Assembly (NCBI RefSeq): GCF_041929845.1
Contig: NZ_JBHEEH010000007.1
Location: forward strand, 62,001-126,000
From: Paenochrobactrum pullorum
Lineage (GTDB): Bacteria; Pseudomonadota; Alphaproteobacteria; Rhizobiales; Rhizobiaceae
Reading direction: 5' to 3'
DNA length: 64,000 nt
The notes below the pieces were generated by a model that searched no databases, was not told where the DNA came from, and saw only the letters and a list, made by a program, of their open reading frames with translations. The position numbers and the translations under genes were made by a program. The first letter of the stretch is position 1, and each line of letters opens with the position of its first letter. Positions 26,204 to 35,805 of the stretch are shown piece after piece.

Positions 26204-28914
26204 TGTTGCTGTCACCGAATTTCGTTATTCTGACAGCTATTGCCTATGTCGGGCTTTTATTTCTGCTTGCTTATATTTCAGACCAACGCGCGCAACGTGG
26301 CAATGTTGGTTTTCTGCGATCACCGTTTATTTATACGCTTTCCATCTCGGTTTATTGCACCAGCTGGACATTTTACGGTGCAGTCGGCACAGCCGCCCGC
26401 AGCGGGCTTGAGTATATGGCCATTTATATGGGGCCGACTTTGGTATTTGTCGGCTGGTGGTTTTTGCTGCGCAAACTCATCCGCATCAGCCATGCACAAC
26501 GCATCACTTCCGTAGCGGATCTATTATCATCGCGTTTTGGTAAATCCAGCCCCCTTGCCGTGCTTGTTACCCTCATCGCAGTCATTACCATTACCCCTTA
26601 TATTGCCCTGCAACTCAAAGCCATTACCGGTTCCATTCAAGTCATTTCCATCGCCAAAAGTGGGGGCGGATTGGACGAAGTAAAACTTGCACTTGGCGTT
26701 GCCATCGGTATGGCACTTTTCACCATTTTATTCGGCACTCGCAATGTCGATGCCCGCGAGCAACATCACGGCGTAGTTGCAGCCATCGCTTTTGAAGCCA
26801 TTGTCAAACTGATAGCACTCATTGCCGTCGGCATTTTTGTTGTTTTCAGCCTCGGTGGCGGTATGGAGCAAATTTACACCCAAGCGGCCGAAGCAGGCAT
26901 TAATATTCATGAACGTGAAAGCTTTGGCAGCCGCTGGGTAACAGTGTTGTTTTTATCTGCCTGCGCCGTTATCTGTTTGCCGCGCCAATTTCAGATTACA
27001 GTCGTTGAAAACTCCAATGAAGAGCATTTGCGCACCGCAGGATGGGCATTTCCGGCTTATTTGCTGGCGATGAGTATTTTCACCATGCCGATAGCGCTTT
27101 ATGGTCTTTCAACTATGCCAGCCGGTTCCAATCCGGATATGTTCGTGTTGACGCTGCCAATGTCGACCGGCAATGACGGCTTGGCGCTTTTTGCCTTTAT
27201 CGGCGGCTTTTCCAGCGCCACTTCGATGATTATCGTCGCTTCCATTGCGCTTTCCATCATGGTTTCCAACCATGTTATTTTGCCTATTGCGCTACGCCAT
27301 TCCGATAATCTGGAAGCGGCAGGTGAACGCGGTATTGCAAGACTTTTGCTGCGTACAAGACGCATTTCTATTGCTGCACTTTTGTGTCTTGGCTTTTTAT
27401 ATTTCTGGCTGACCTCCAATTCCGATGCTTTGGCACCGATCGGGCTCATTTCTTTCGCCGGTGTGGCACAATTGTTGCCTGCGATGGTGGCAGCCCTTTA
27501 TTGGCATGCAGCCACAGTCAAAGGTGCCTTTTCCGGTATTCTGATCGGTTTTATCATCTGGGCATGGACATCCTTTTTGCCAAGTTTCGGCACGACCAGC
27601 GAAGTGGTTGCGCAAATTGTCGAATTTGGACCGTGGGGCTTATCCATACTGCGCCCCGAAGCACTCTTCGGCATGGAAGGCTATGACCCGCTGGTGCATT
27701 CAGTGTTTTGGAGCATGTTTTTTAATATCTCCACCCTGTTTTCCGTTTCCATGCTGACCAATCAAAGCGTGATGGAGCATATTCAGGCAACGCTCTTTGT
27801 TGATGTTTTCAAGCCTGGTCAGACAGCGCAATCGCATATTATTCAAGGCTCGGTTTCAACGGACGAATTGTTTTTCGTGGCTGAACGTGTCCAAGGTTGG
27901 TCACGTGCTAAAAATTTCTTCGATGTTCATAATATCCCGCGCGGGCATGGCCGCGAGCGTTTTAATGCCTCGCCCGAATTTATTGCCGAGCTGGAGCGAA
28001 GCCTTGCTAGTTCTATTGGTTCTGCATCCGCCCATCTCTTGCTCAGCAAAATTGTGGCTGGCGATATTATCACGCTGGAAGAAGTGATGCGTATCGCCGA
28101 TGAAACCCAGCAAGTGATCGAATATTCACACGAATTGGAAGAAAAATCGCAGGAACTGCGTGAAACCGCGCAAAAACTGACCGAAGCCAATGCGCTTTTG
28201 CATGAATTGCACCGACAAAAGGATGATTTTTTGTCCCAAGTCAGCCATGAAGTGCGCACACCGATGACGTCGATCCGCTCATTTTCCGAAATTTTACTCA
28301 CCGATGATCAGCTTGATGAAAGCCACAAAAAGCGCTTTATCAATACGATTCACCGCGAAAGTATGCGTTTGACTAAATTGCTTGATGAAATTCTCGATCT
28401 CAATGCATTGGAACATGGCGAACGCAATTGGGAAAATATTGAAGCCAATGCCGCGGAAGTTTTAGAACGAGCTGTGGAGGTTTGTGAAGCACTGGCCCAA
28501 CAGCGCTCCATGCTGGTTGAAAGCGGGGAACGCGTCAAAGAGGCTTGGGTTCATACCGATCCTGATCGACTTTCACAGGTTTTCATTAACATTATTGCCA
28601 ATGCGATTGCTCATAATGATGCAGTTTTCCCGGTAGTGAAAATCAGGTCATATCATGCAAATGACCAGTATCACGTTGAAATCTCTGATAACGGCACCGG
28701 AATACCGGAGGAGTTCAAGCGCAGCATTTTCGACAAGTTCGTGCGCGGTTCATCGCGCGAAAATGCACATGGAAACCATGGTCTTGGCTTGGGGTTGAAT
28801 ATCAGCCACCGTATCATCACTAAGATGAACGGCTCACTCGAGCTTGTCGATAGTGGGCAAACTGATGTCTGTTTCCGCATCAGCCTGCCTTTATGCCAAC
28901 CGGTCAGTGGCTGA
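26203..28914 (+). CDS. Sodium/solute symporter-histidine kinase hybrid (CbrA/CrbS-like)
   Basis: 903 residues. N-terminal half (about 1-560) is a 12-13 TM SSS transporter domain (GAVGTAARSGLEYMA, SVADLLSSRFGKSSPLA, GFSSATSMIIVASIALS). A linker with a coiled-coil (EYSHELEEKSQELRETAQKL, about 640-665) leads to the HisKA domain with phospho-His about H682 (SQVSHEVRTPMTS), then HATPase_c with N-box NIIANAIAHN, G1 DNGTGIPEEF and G2 GLGLGLNIS. CbrA and CrbS relatives sense or transport histidine, acetate or other small acids to control carbon use. Co-transcribed with the receiver-only regulator; the signal here is unknown. Confidence 0.92.
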   Translation: MLLSPNFVILTAIAYVGLLFLLAYISDQRAQRGNVGFLRSPFIYTLSISVYCTSWTFYGAVGTAARSGLEYMAIYMGPTLVFVGWWFLLRKLIRISHAQRITSVADLLSSRFGKSSPLAVLVTLIAVITITPYIALQLKAITGSIQVISIAKSGGGLDEVKLALGVAIGMALFTILFGTRNVDAREQHHGVVAAIAFEAIVKLIALIAVGIFVVFSLGGGMEQIYTQAAEAGINIHERESFGSRWVTVLFLSACAVICLPRQFQITVVENSNEEHLRTAGWAFPAYLLAMSIFTMPIALYGLSTMPAGSNPDMFVLTLPMSTGNDGLALFAFIGGFSSATSMIIVASIALSIMVSNHVILPIALRHSDNLEAAGERGIARLLLRTRRISIAALLCLGFLYFWLTSNSDALAPIGLISFAGVAQLLPAMVAALYWHAATVKGAFSGILIGFIIWAWTSFLPSFGTTSEVVAQIVEFGPWGLSILRPEALFGMEGYDPLVHSVFWSMFFNISTLFSVSMLTNQSVMEHIQATLFVDVFKPGQTAQSHIIQGSVSTDELFFVAERVQGWSRAKNFFDVHNIPRGHGRERFNASPEFIAELERSLASSIGSASAHLLLSKIVAGDIITLEEVMRIADETQQVIEYSHELEEKSQELRETAQKLTEANALLHELHRQKDDFLSQVSHEVRTPMTSIRSFSEILLTDDQLDESHKKRFINTIHRESMRLTKLLDEILDLNALEHGERNWENIEANAAEVLERAVEVCEALAQQRSMLVESGERVKEAWVHTDPDRLSQVFINIIANAIAHNDAVFPVVKIRSYHANDQYHVEISDNGTGIPEEFKRSIFDKFVRGSSRENAHGNHGLGLGLNISHRIITKMNGSLELVDSGQTDVCFRISLPLCQPVSG

Positions 28915-28917
28915 AAT

Positions 28918-30459
28918 TCAAGGTGCTGATGCCGGTTCCTGCCGGTGCCCGCAATCATACCGGATACAAAGGCGGCACGAAGGGCCAATCGGCACTGGTT
29001 TAGCGCTGAGTTCCAGACCCTTGCCGTAAATCGTTCTGTCGGCATGCAAAATATCGCAAGCCAGCATGACCGAAAATACCAATGGTCGCTCACCAAAGGC
29101 AGACACGCGTTTCGGCACGGCCTTGGCTATCAACAAATATTTGTTTCCATTGGTAAATTCTGAAATTTGTCTGATAGCACTGTTAGAGGCAAAAGCATCA
29201 TAGACCGGCCAAAGCAAACAGCCATGCCCCGAAACCGGCAATGTGAAACCAGGCAGCGGAAAACGTTTACTCAACCGTCCGGCCATATCGGCACGCAAAA
29301 AGCCGAATGGCACACCTTCTTGGCCTTTTCGCCGCAATGTCACCAATCTATGAGCCACCTGCTCGAAGCTTGCGTTATAAATTTGCGATAATAAATCAAT
29401 GTCATAGAGATGTTCTTCTGCATCTTTGAAAAACATCTCATAAGGCATCATAATCGCACCAGCGATATATGACGACAAAGCATGCTCGGCGATGGAGCGC
29501 GCTTCCGGCGACGAGAGGTTGAAAAGGTCAGCCTGCGCCGCAATCAAACTTTGGGTTAATTTGGCCGCATAAAGATTGGCCATCTGAAATTGCCGTGTTG
29601 CGGCAGTTGTATTGCCGCGAAACCAAAGCGTATCATTGGCAGTATCAAACCAATGTCCCCAACTGACATTTTGCTTTTCCGCCCATTTCTTGCAGCGGAT
29701 TTTCAGCTTTTTTTCCAGTGCGATAGTCAAGGTTGTTTCTGAAAATTCACCGTGGATTTCAATTTCACGCCTCAATTCAACAGCCGCCTCTTCGAGGCTT
29801 GGATAGTAATTTTCCCAACCAATAATAGCTTCCTCAACCTCCTGCAAAGGCGTAATTGCTTTGCGCCGTGCGGTCGATTCATCAAAATATGAGGCCAAAT
29901 TGCGAACAGTGCTGGTAAGACTGCCACCTTCACTATTAATCATACCGGTAAAGCGGTACCGGTCTGTGGCATTTAAATCCGGCATGGTGAACAAGATTTC
30001 CGCGCTTGAACGGATAGCGGCGATACGGTTCAGCACTTCATGCAGCGTTTCCGACAAAAACGGATCGGAACGCAATCGGCTGGCATAGGCTTCCATATCT
30101 TCATTAGCATCCGTATAAGCCTGATAAAGCAATTGAATTGCCTTTGCCGCTTCCGGATAACGGGCAACAAAATCTGTCATTTCGATCGTGTTCAAGTCAA
30201 TTTTGCTTAAAACCGGATCGGTGGCAATTTCCTGCAAAGCCAAAATTTGCCGTTGCTCGCTGCGACCGGATAAATGCTCCACATCCAGATTGAGACGCTC
30301 TGCCAAACGCAATAATAATGCGCCACCAATCGCACGCTTGTTGCTCTCGATAAGATTTAAGTAACTGGCTGAAATGCCAACGGCTTTTGCCAGACTTGCC
30401 TGTGATTGTCCGGTGGCTTTTCTTTGTTTTCTGATCTGTATGCCGATAGGTGCGCGCAT
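28918..30459 (-). CDS. ScfR/RamB-like short-chain fatty acyl regulator (XRE HTH + DUF2083)
   Basis: 513 residues: XRE helix-turn-helix (about 5-60, GIQIRKQRKATGQSQASLAKAVGISASYLNLIE region), a middle domain, and the IrrE/DUF2083 part with YIAGAIMMPYEMF, FEQVAHRLVTLRRKGQEGVPFGFLR and a C-terminal CRLCIRYDCGHRQEPA cysteine motif. No HExxH zinc-protease motif, as usual for this regulator family. RamB and PccR relatives bind acyl-CoA and control acetate, propionate or glyoxylate metabolism. It faces the symporter-kinase gene, 3 bp apart, and is divergent from a Liv-type importer; tttacaaa repeats in that gap may be its operator. Confidence 0.88.
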   Translation of the reverse strand: MRAPIGIQIRKQRKATGQSQASLAKAVGISASYLNLIESNKRAIGGALLLRLAERLNLDVEHLSGRSEQRQILALQEIATDPVLSKIDLNTIEMTDFVARYPEAAKAIQLLYQAYTDANEDMEAYASRLRSDPFLSETLHEVLNRIAAIRSSAEILFTMPDLNATDRYRFTGMINSEGGSLTSTVRNLASYFDESTARRKAITPLQEVEEAIIGWENYYPSLEEAAVELRREIEIHGEFSETTLTIALEKKLKIRCKKWAEKQNVSWGHWFDTANDTLWFRGNTTAATRQFQMANLYAAKLTQSLIAAQADLFNLSSPEARSIAEHALSSYIAGAIMMPYEMFFKDAEEHLYDIDLLSQIYNASFEQVAHRLVTLRRKGQEGVPFGFLRADMAGRLSKRFPLPGFTLPVSGHGCLLWPVYDAFASNSAIRQISEFTNGNKYLLIAKAVPKRVSAFGERPLVFSVMLACDILHADRTIYGKGLELSAKPVPIGPSCRLCIRYDCGHRQEPASAP

Positions 30460-30504
30460 GATAGCTCCGACAGGATAAAACAGACATGTAAATTATTGAC
30501 AAAA

Positions 30505-30535
30505 TAATATTTACAAAAACTATAATATTTACAAA
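30505..30535. promoter_or_regulatory. Direct repeats taatatttacaaa, candidate ScfR operator
   Basis: Two identical 13-mers (30505-30517 and 30523-30535), 18 bp apart start to start, lie between the divergent ScfR-like regulator and Liv operon 1; a tgtaaa inverted half-site is at 30487. The tttacaaa core resembles the TTTGCAAA-like sites known for RamB/PccR regulators. The assignment is inference. Confidence 0.45.
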
Positions 30536-30637
30536 TTCATATAGCAATATCAATTTGTTATTGAAGTATATTTCTTTTGAACGACACTGATCCTTGGGAA
30601 CAATAAGCATAAAAACTATGCTCGAGGAGGAGCTCAT

Positions 30638-31981
30638 ATGTCATTTCGTATCAACAGGCGTACTGTCATCAAGGGTGCAGGTGCTGGTCTTGTGACCTCA
30701 CTCGGCACACCACTGGTTTTCAGCAAAGGCGCTTGGGCCGAGGAATTTTGTAATAATCCCGGAAGCGGCAACCCTGTTTTCGGTTTTATCGTACCACAAA
30801 CCGGTTCTTACGCCGAAGAAGGTTTGGAACAGCTGAAAGCCTATGAGCTGGCCGTTAAACATATCAATGGTGAAGGTGACGGTGGCGCACTCAATACGCT
30901 TAAACCACTATCCTTGAAAGGTAATGGTATTTTAGGCAAAAAAGTCGAATTTGTAACGGGTGACACCCAAACAAACACCGACGCCGCACGCGATGGCGCA
31001 CGTCGTATGATCGAGCGTGATAAAGCCATCATGGTGACCGGCTCCGTGACATCGGGTGAAGCCATCGCCGTGCAGAGCCTTTGTCAGGAAAAAGGCGTGA
31101 TTTACATGTCCGGCCTGACCCACTCCAATGATACAACCGGTAAAGACAAACGTCGTTACGGCTTCCGTCACTTCTTTAACGCCTATCAGTCCGGTGTCGC
31201 GATTGCGCCTTTCTTGGCTGAAGCATATGGCCGCGAACGCCGCGCCTATCACCTGACCGCCGACTATACATGGGGCTGGACACAGGAAGAATCCATTAAA
31301 GCCGCAACAGAAGCCCTTGGTTGGGAAACCGTTGCAACCGTGCGCACACCACTTGGATTGGGTGACTATTCACAATATCTGACACCGGTGATGAACTCCG
31401 GTGCGGACGTGCTGATCCTCAACCACTATGGCCATGATATGGTCAACTCACTGCCGCAGGCAGTGCAATTTGGCCTGCGTGACCGCCAAGCAAACGGCAA
31501 AAACTTTGAAATCGTTGTGCCGATGTTCTCCGAATTGATGGCTGTTGGTGCCGGCGAAGCCGTAAAAGGCATCTTCGGTACGTCCAACTGGCATTGGGCG
31601 CTTGATGATGAAGGCACCAAAGCATTCACCAAAGCCTATGGTGAAGCCTATGGTTCACCGCCATCACAGTCCGCACATACAGGCTATGTTCAGGCTATTC
31701 TTTACGCTGATGCCTGTGAACGCGCCGGCACATTCTATCCGCCGGAAGTTATCAAAGCGCTGGAAGATTTTGAATTTGACGGTATGGGCAACGGCCCTAC
31801 ACTTTATCGCGGCAGCGATCACCAGTGCTTCAAGGATGTACTTGTGGTGCGCGGTAATGAAAACCCGACCAGCAAATTCGACGTTCTCAATGTGGTCGGC
31901 AAGGCCGCACGCGCCGATGTGACTTATGACCCAAGTATTTTTGGCGGTGAATTGGGCCCATACGACCCGAAAACCTGCTGA
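30638..31981 (+). CDS. Periplasmic binding protein of Liv/urea-type ABC importer 1
   Basis: 447 residues, PBP type 1 (Leu/Ile/Val-urea-amide family). The N-terminus carries a twin-arginine-like signal (INRRTVIKGAGAGLVTSLGTP, cleaved near AWA-EE), unlike the Sec signals of the other binding proteins here. Two alpha/beta lobes follow: FGFIVPQTGSYAEEG, GSVTSGEAIAVQSLC and YTWGWTQEES segments. The length is larger than LivK (about 370) and nearer to urea/amide-binding proteins. GGAGGAG ribosome site. First gene of a five-gene import operon. Confidence 0.92.
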   Translation: MSFRINRRTVIKGAGAGLVTSLGTPLVFSKGAWAEEFCNNPGSGNPVFGFIVPQTGSYAEEGLEQLKAYELAVKHINGEGDGGALNTLKPLSLKGNGILGKKVEFVTGDTQTNTDAARDGARRMIERDKAIMVTGSVTSGEAIAVQSLCQEKGVIYMSGLTHSNDTTGKDKRRYGFRHFFNAYQSGVAIAPFLAEAYGRERRAYHLTADYTWGWTQEESIKAATEALGWETVATVRTPLGLGDYSQYLTPVMNSGADVLILNHYGHDMVNSLPQAVQFGLRDRQANGKNFEIVVPMFSELMAVGAGEAVKGIFGTSNWHWALDDEGTKAFTKAYGEAYGSPPSQSAHTGYVQAILYADACERAGTFYPPEVIKALEDFEFDGMGNGPTLYRGSDHQCFKDVLVVRGNENPTSKFDVLNVVGKAARADVTYDPSIFGGELGPYDPKTC

Positions 31982-32001
31982 TCATTAAAAACGGGCATTT
32001 T

Positions 32002-32025
32002 ATCCGGCGCAGGTTTGCGCCGGAT
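32002..32025 (+). promoter_or_regulatory. Intercistronic stem-loop after the Liv1 binding-protein gene
   Basis: A perfect 10-bp stem (atccggcgca/tgcgccggat) with a GGTT loop sits 20 bp after the stop codon and 47 bp before the permease start. No T-run follows. It probably protects the binding-protein mRNA from 3' decay and lowers read-through to the permease genes. Confidence 0.7.
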
Positions 32026-32072
32026 GATTCATCACTTTCACCTTTTTAAGGTTCTAACCCGCAGGAACAGAT

Positions 32073-33101
32073 ATGAACGCGTTATTTGCGCAATTGCTCA
32101 ATGGTCTGGATAAAGGCGGTGCATACGCTCTTATCGCCCTTGGCCTTACGCTGGTCTTTGGTACGCTGGGCGTGGTGAACTTCGCTCACGGCGCTTTATT
32201 TATGCTTGGCTGCTTTTGTGCAGTGATGTTTCGCTATCTCATCACGATGGAAGTCGTCACCACAGACCCGACGAAACTCTCACCTTGGGGCGCACCGGTA
32301 GAAATCCGTACGCCGCTAGTGCAAAACTGGCTCGGCGATTTCGGTGCCGTACTTGTCGATTATTCTGTCCCCATTTCCATCCTACTGGCCGTTCCGGTGA
32401 TGTTGATTATAGGTATCGTCTTGGAACGCGGCCTGATCAAACATTTTTACAAACGCAGCCATGCCGAGCAAATTCTCGTCACTTTCGGACTGGCGATTGT
32501 TCTGCAAGAAATCATCAAAAGCTTTTTCGGTGCCAATCCAGTACCCCAGCCGGTTCCGTCGGATTTACGCGGCGCGGCTGATATCGGTTCATGGATAGGC
32601 ATGCAGGCGCACACCCTCACCTATCCGTGGTGGCGTCTTGTTTATCTTGTCTTTTCTTTAGCCGTTATCGGCGGCGTGTTTGCATTCCTGCAATTCACCA
32701 CTTTCGGCATGGTCGTGCGTGCTGGTATGGCAGATCGTGAAACAGTCGGACTTCTCGGCATTGATATCGACCGGCGCTTTACCGTGGTTTTCGGGCTTGC
32801 GGCCGTAGTGGCCGGTGTTGCCGGCGTTATGTACACACCACTATTACCGCCTAACTATCATATCGGCATGGACTTCCTTGTCCTCAGCTTCGTGGTCGTT
32901 GTGGTGGGTGGTATGGGTTCGCTGCCAGGCGCTGTTATTGCCGGTTTCCTGCTCGGTATCTTACAATCTTTTGCTTCGATGACCGAGATTAAATCAATTA
33001 TTCCAGGCATTGACCAAGTCATTATCTATCTGGTGGCTGTGGTTATTCTGCTGGTACGTCCGCGTGGTCTAATGGGACGCCGCGGTGTGATGGAGACCTG
33101 A
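32073..33101 (+). CDS. livH: Liv-type ABC importer permease LivH (system 1)
   Basis: 342-residue inner-membrane permease with about eight TM helices and family motifs ALGLTLVFGTLGVVNFAHGALFMLG at the N-terminus and GLLGIDIDRRFTVVFGLAAVVAGVAGVMYTPL in the EAA-like loop. A longer-than-usual periplasmic insertion (about 60-95 and 150-175) is seen, as in urea/amide systems. Six bases separate its stop from livM. Confidence 0.94.
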   Translation: MNALFAQLLNGLDKGGAYALIALGLTLVFGTLGVVNFAHGALFMLGCFCAVMFRYLITMEVVTTDPTKLSPWGAPVEIRTPLVQNWLGDFGAVLVDYSVPISILLAVPVMLIIGIVLERGLIKHFYKRSHAEQILVTFGLAIVLQEIIKSFFGANPVPQPVPSDLRGAADIGSWIGMQAHTLTYPWWRLVYLVFSLAVIGGVFAFLQFTTFGMVVRAGMADRETVGLLGIDIDRRFTVVFGLAAVVAGVAGVMYTPLLPPNYHIGMDFLVLSFVVVVVGGMGSLPGAVIAGFLLGILQSFASMTEIKSIIPGIDQVIIYLVAVVILLVRPRGLMGRRGVMET

Positions 33102-33107
33102 TCAACC

Positions 33108-34247
33108 ATGTTTTCACTATCCAGAAAAGACACACTTACACTTGCAATTTTTGCGCTGGTTGTGATTGCCATGCCTTTATGGCTTGCCCCCATCGGGGCA
33201 GCCTATCCGGGTTTGATGCAAAAATTCGCCATCTACGCCATCTTTGCTATCGGCTTTAACATCCTCTTTGGTCTCACTGGCTATTTGAGCTTTGGTCATG
33301 CAGTATTTTTGGGCGTCGGCTCTTACACCGCGGTGTGGTCATTCAAACTATTATCCATGGATATTATTCCCGCCACACTGCTAGCAGTGGTGATGGCTGG
33401 TCTATTTGCCCTGATTATCGGTTTTTTCAGCCTGCGCAGATCCGGCATTTACTTCTCCATCCTGACACTCGCCTTTGCGCAGATGAGCTATAGTCTGGCT
33501 TATTCTGTGCTGACCCCCATCACCAATGGTGAAACCGGCCTGTTGCTCGCTCGTAATGATCCACGGGTTTTAGATAAAATGATCGGCAGCGCCACCAGCG
33601 GTGCAGGTCTGCCGACGCCAACCTTGTTCGGCATGGAAATCAACGGTTATTTCGGCTTCTATATTTCCGCTTGCTTGCTGATTTTGGCCTTTTATTTGTC
33701 GCAAAAAATCTTTGCCTCACCTTTTGGCATGGCGTTGCGCGGCATCAAATCCAACCAAACCCGCATGGTTTATACCGGTTTCAACACCAAGCCTTATATG
33801 CTTTCTGCCTTCGTTATTTCGGGTATGTTTGCAGGTCTTGCCGGTGCTCTTCTCGCGGTTACCGATCCGATTGCTGGTGCCGAGCGCATGAAATGGACAG
33901 AATCCGGCAATGTCGTTTTGATGACTATTTTAGGTGGTGTCGGAACGCTCACCGGCCCTGTGATTGGTGCATGGCTGATCAAATATTTCGAAAATATTTT
34001 CTCGGCCATCAATATCAACACGCTGCATAAAGCTTTTTCCTTCCTGCCTGACGGCTTGGAAAATGTGGTCGTTACCGTGCTTTCCAAATTCGTCGGTGAA
34101 GGCTGGCACCTGACCCTCGGCCTGATCTTTGTGCTGATCGTCGTGTTCCTGCCGGGCGGTTTGGTTGAGGGCTACCAACGCTTGTTAAAAAAGCTTAAGC
34201 CCAGCCCCAAAACCGCTAAAGCCCTTCATCCCCAACCCGCAGAATAG
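33108..34247 (+). CDS. livM: Liv-type ABC importer permease LivM (system 1)
   Basis: 379-residue permease, about nine TM helices, with YAIFAIGFNILFGLTGYLSFGHAVFLGVGSY near 45-75 (the LivM hallmark) and the ATPase-docking loop FGMALRGIKSNQTRMVYTGFNT. C-terminal tail is basic and Pro-rich. It pairs with LivH of the same operon. Twelve bases separate it from livG. Confidence 0.94.
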   Translation: MFSLSRKDTLTLAIFALVVIAMPLWLAPIGAAYPGLMQKFAIYAIFAIGFNILFGLTGYLSFGHAVFLGVGSYTAVWSFKLLSMDIIPATLLAVVMAGLFALIIGFFSLRRSGIYFSILTLAFAQMSYSLAYSVLTPITNGETGLLLARNDPRVLDKMIGSATSGAGLPTPTLFGMEINGYFGFYISACLLILAFYLSQKIFASPFGMALRGIKSNQTRMVYTGFNTKPYMLSAFVISGMFAGLAGALLAVTDPIAGAERMKWTESGNVVLMTILGGVGTLTGPVIGAWLIKYFENIFSAININTLHKAFSFLPDGLENVVVTVLSKFVGEGWHLTLGLIFVLIVVFLPGGLVEGYQRLLKKLKPSPKTAKALHPQPAE

Positions 34248-34259
34248 GATTATGTTGTC

Positions 34260-35033
34260 ATGAGTGAGACACCAGGTAATATTGTTCTGCACGCAGCAGA
34301 TGTGTTTAAAAACTTTGGCGGTTTGCAGGCTTTGTCAGACATTGACCTACAAATCGAAGAAGGCAAAACCCATGCCATCATCGGCCCCAACGGGGCCGGT
34401 AAATCAACCCTGCTCAATGTGATCATCGGGCGCATTCCGCCAAGCAGTGGTGCAGTCGTCTTTGACGGCACCATTCTGACCGGGAAAAAGCCGCATGAAA
34501 TCAATCAGCTCGGTATTTCCCGCGTTTTTCAAACGCCAGAGATCTTTGCCGATCTTGATGTTTTGCAAAATGTCATGGCACCGGCCTTTGCCCGTCGCGA
34601 TGGTGCATTTAAAGTCAATATGTTTCGTTCTGTCGCTAAAGAAGCCGAAATTCGCGATGAAGCAGAGGCTCTGCTCAACGATATCGGCCTTTATAATCAC
34701 CGCGAAAGCTTGGCCGGTGTTTTATCCCGTGGTGACAAAAGACGATTGGAGCTTGCCATGTGCTTAATCCAACGTCCACGCTTATTGCTCTTGGATGAGC
34801 CGACCGCCGGCATGTCGCGTCACGATACCAACACCACGATTGAGCTGCTCAAGAAAATCAAAATGACCGGCATGACCAAGGTTATCATCGAGCATGATAT
34901 GCATGTGGTATTTTCTTTGGCCGATAAAATTTCAGTGCTGGCACAAGGTAAAATCATCGCCACAGGCTTGCCGGAAGCGATTAGAGACGATCCGCGCGTG
35001 AAAATGGCCTATTTGGGAGGGATTGAAGAATGA
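34260..35033 (+). CDS. livG: Liv-type ABC importer ATPase LivG (system 1)
   Basis: 257 residues: Walker A GPNGAGKST, Q-loop VFQTPEIF, Walker B LLLLDEPTAGM, H-loop IEHDMHVV. The signature motif is diverged (LSRGDKRRLELA rather than LSGGQ), which is common in urea-type UrtD/LivG subunits. Overlaps livF by four bases (ATGA). Confidence 0.93.
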   Translation: MSETPGNIVLHAADVFKNFGGLQALSDIDLQIEEGKTHAIIGPNGAGKSTLLNVIIGRIPPSSGAVVFDGTILTGKKPHEINQLGISRVFQTPEIFADLDVLQNVMAPAFARRDGAFKVNMFRSVAKEAEIRDEAEALLNDIGLYNHRESLAGVLSRGDKRRLELAMCLIQRPRLLLLDEPTAGMSRHDTNTTIELLKKIKMTGMTKVIIEHDMHVVFSLADKISVLAQGKIIATGLPEAIRDDPRVKMAYLGGIEE

Positions 35034-35794
35034 GTGCTGTCTCAATGAAAAAAGAGGCTATTTCTGCCGCCAATAATACCGATCCTTCACAGGAATTTTT
35101 CGCCATCCGGGATCTTCACGCCTATTATGGTGAGAGTTACATCGTTCAAGGCGTCAATCTCGACATTAAAAAGGGTGAAATTCTGGCGCTACTCGGCCGA
35201 AATGGTGCTGGTAAAACCTCTACCATGCGCGCAATTGCACGCTTGGCCGAGCCGGAAGCCCGTGCTGGCGAAATCTGGCTTGAAGGCCAACCGCTGCACA
35301 CCATGAAATCCTATCAGGCCGCACAGGCCGGTATTCAATTAGTGCCGGAAGATCGCCGGATCATACAGGGCATGACGGTCGAAGAAAATCTGATTTTGGC
35401 ACAAATTGCGCCAAACAAAGGCTGGAGCCTGGAGCAAATTTACGCGCATTTTCCGCGCCTTGCCGAACGACGCAATCAAGAAGGTATCACCATGTCGGGT
35501 GGCGAGCAGCAAATGCTTGCCGTTGCGCGCGCCCTTGCACGCGATGTAAAATTGTTGCTGCTGGATGAACCTTATGAAGGCTTGGCACCAGTGATCGTCA
35601 AAGAGATCGAGAATATCGTCTACGATATTAAAGAGCGCGGCATTACGACCATTATCGTTGAGCAAAATGCTGTTGCTGCACTTCGTCTTTCTGATCGCGC
35701 AGTCATTCTGGATTCCGGCGAGCTGGTCTTTAGCGGCAGCGCCAAAGAACTGCTTGATAATCCTGAGCTTCGTAACGAATATCTGGCAATCTAA
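35030..35794 (+). CDS. livF: Liv-type ABC importer ATPase LivF (system 1)
   Basis: 254 residues: Walker A GRNGAGKTS, LVPEDRRI loop, signature MSGGEQQMLAVARAL, Walker B LLLLDEPYEGLAP, H-loop VEQNAVAAL. An N-terminal extension of about 20 residues precedes the ATPase fold; an internal start is possible. The substrate of the whole system (branched amino acid, amide, urea or aromatic) cannot be told from the ATPases. Confidence 0.93.
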   Translation: MSAVSMKKEAISAANNTDPSQEFFAIRDLHAYYGESYIVQGVNLDIKKGEILALLGRNGAGKTSTMRAIARLAEPEARAGEIWLEGQPLHTMKSYQAAQAGIQLVPEDRRIIQGMTVEENLILAQIAPNKGWSLEQIYAHFPRLAERRNQEGITMSGGEQQMLAVARALARDVKLLLLDEPYEGLAPVIVKEIENIVYDIKERGITTIIVEQNAVAALRLSDRAVILDSGELVFSGSAKELLDNPELRNEYLAI

Positions 35795-35805
35795 GCCTCT
35801 TAAAT

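Noticed and set aside
30197..30637. 146-codon minus-strand frame over the start of the ScfR-like gene
   Set aside because: It overlaps the regulator in another frame and the AT-rich promoter gap; its translation has no domain and the ScfR HTH frame is clearly the real one.
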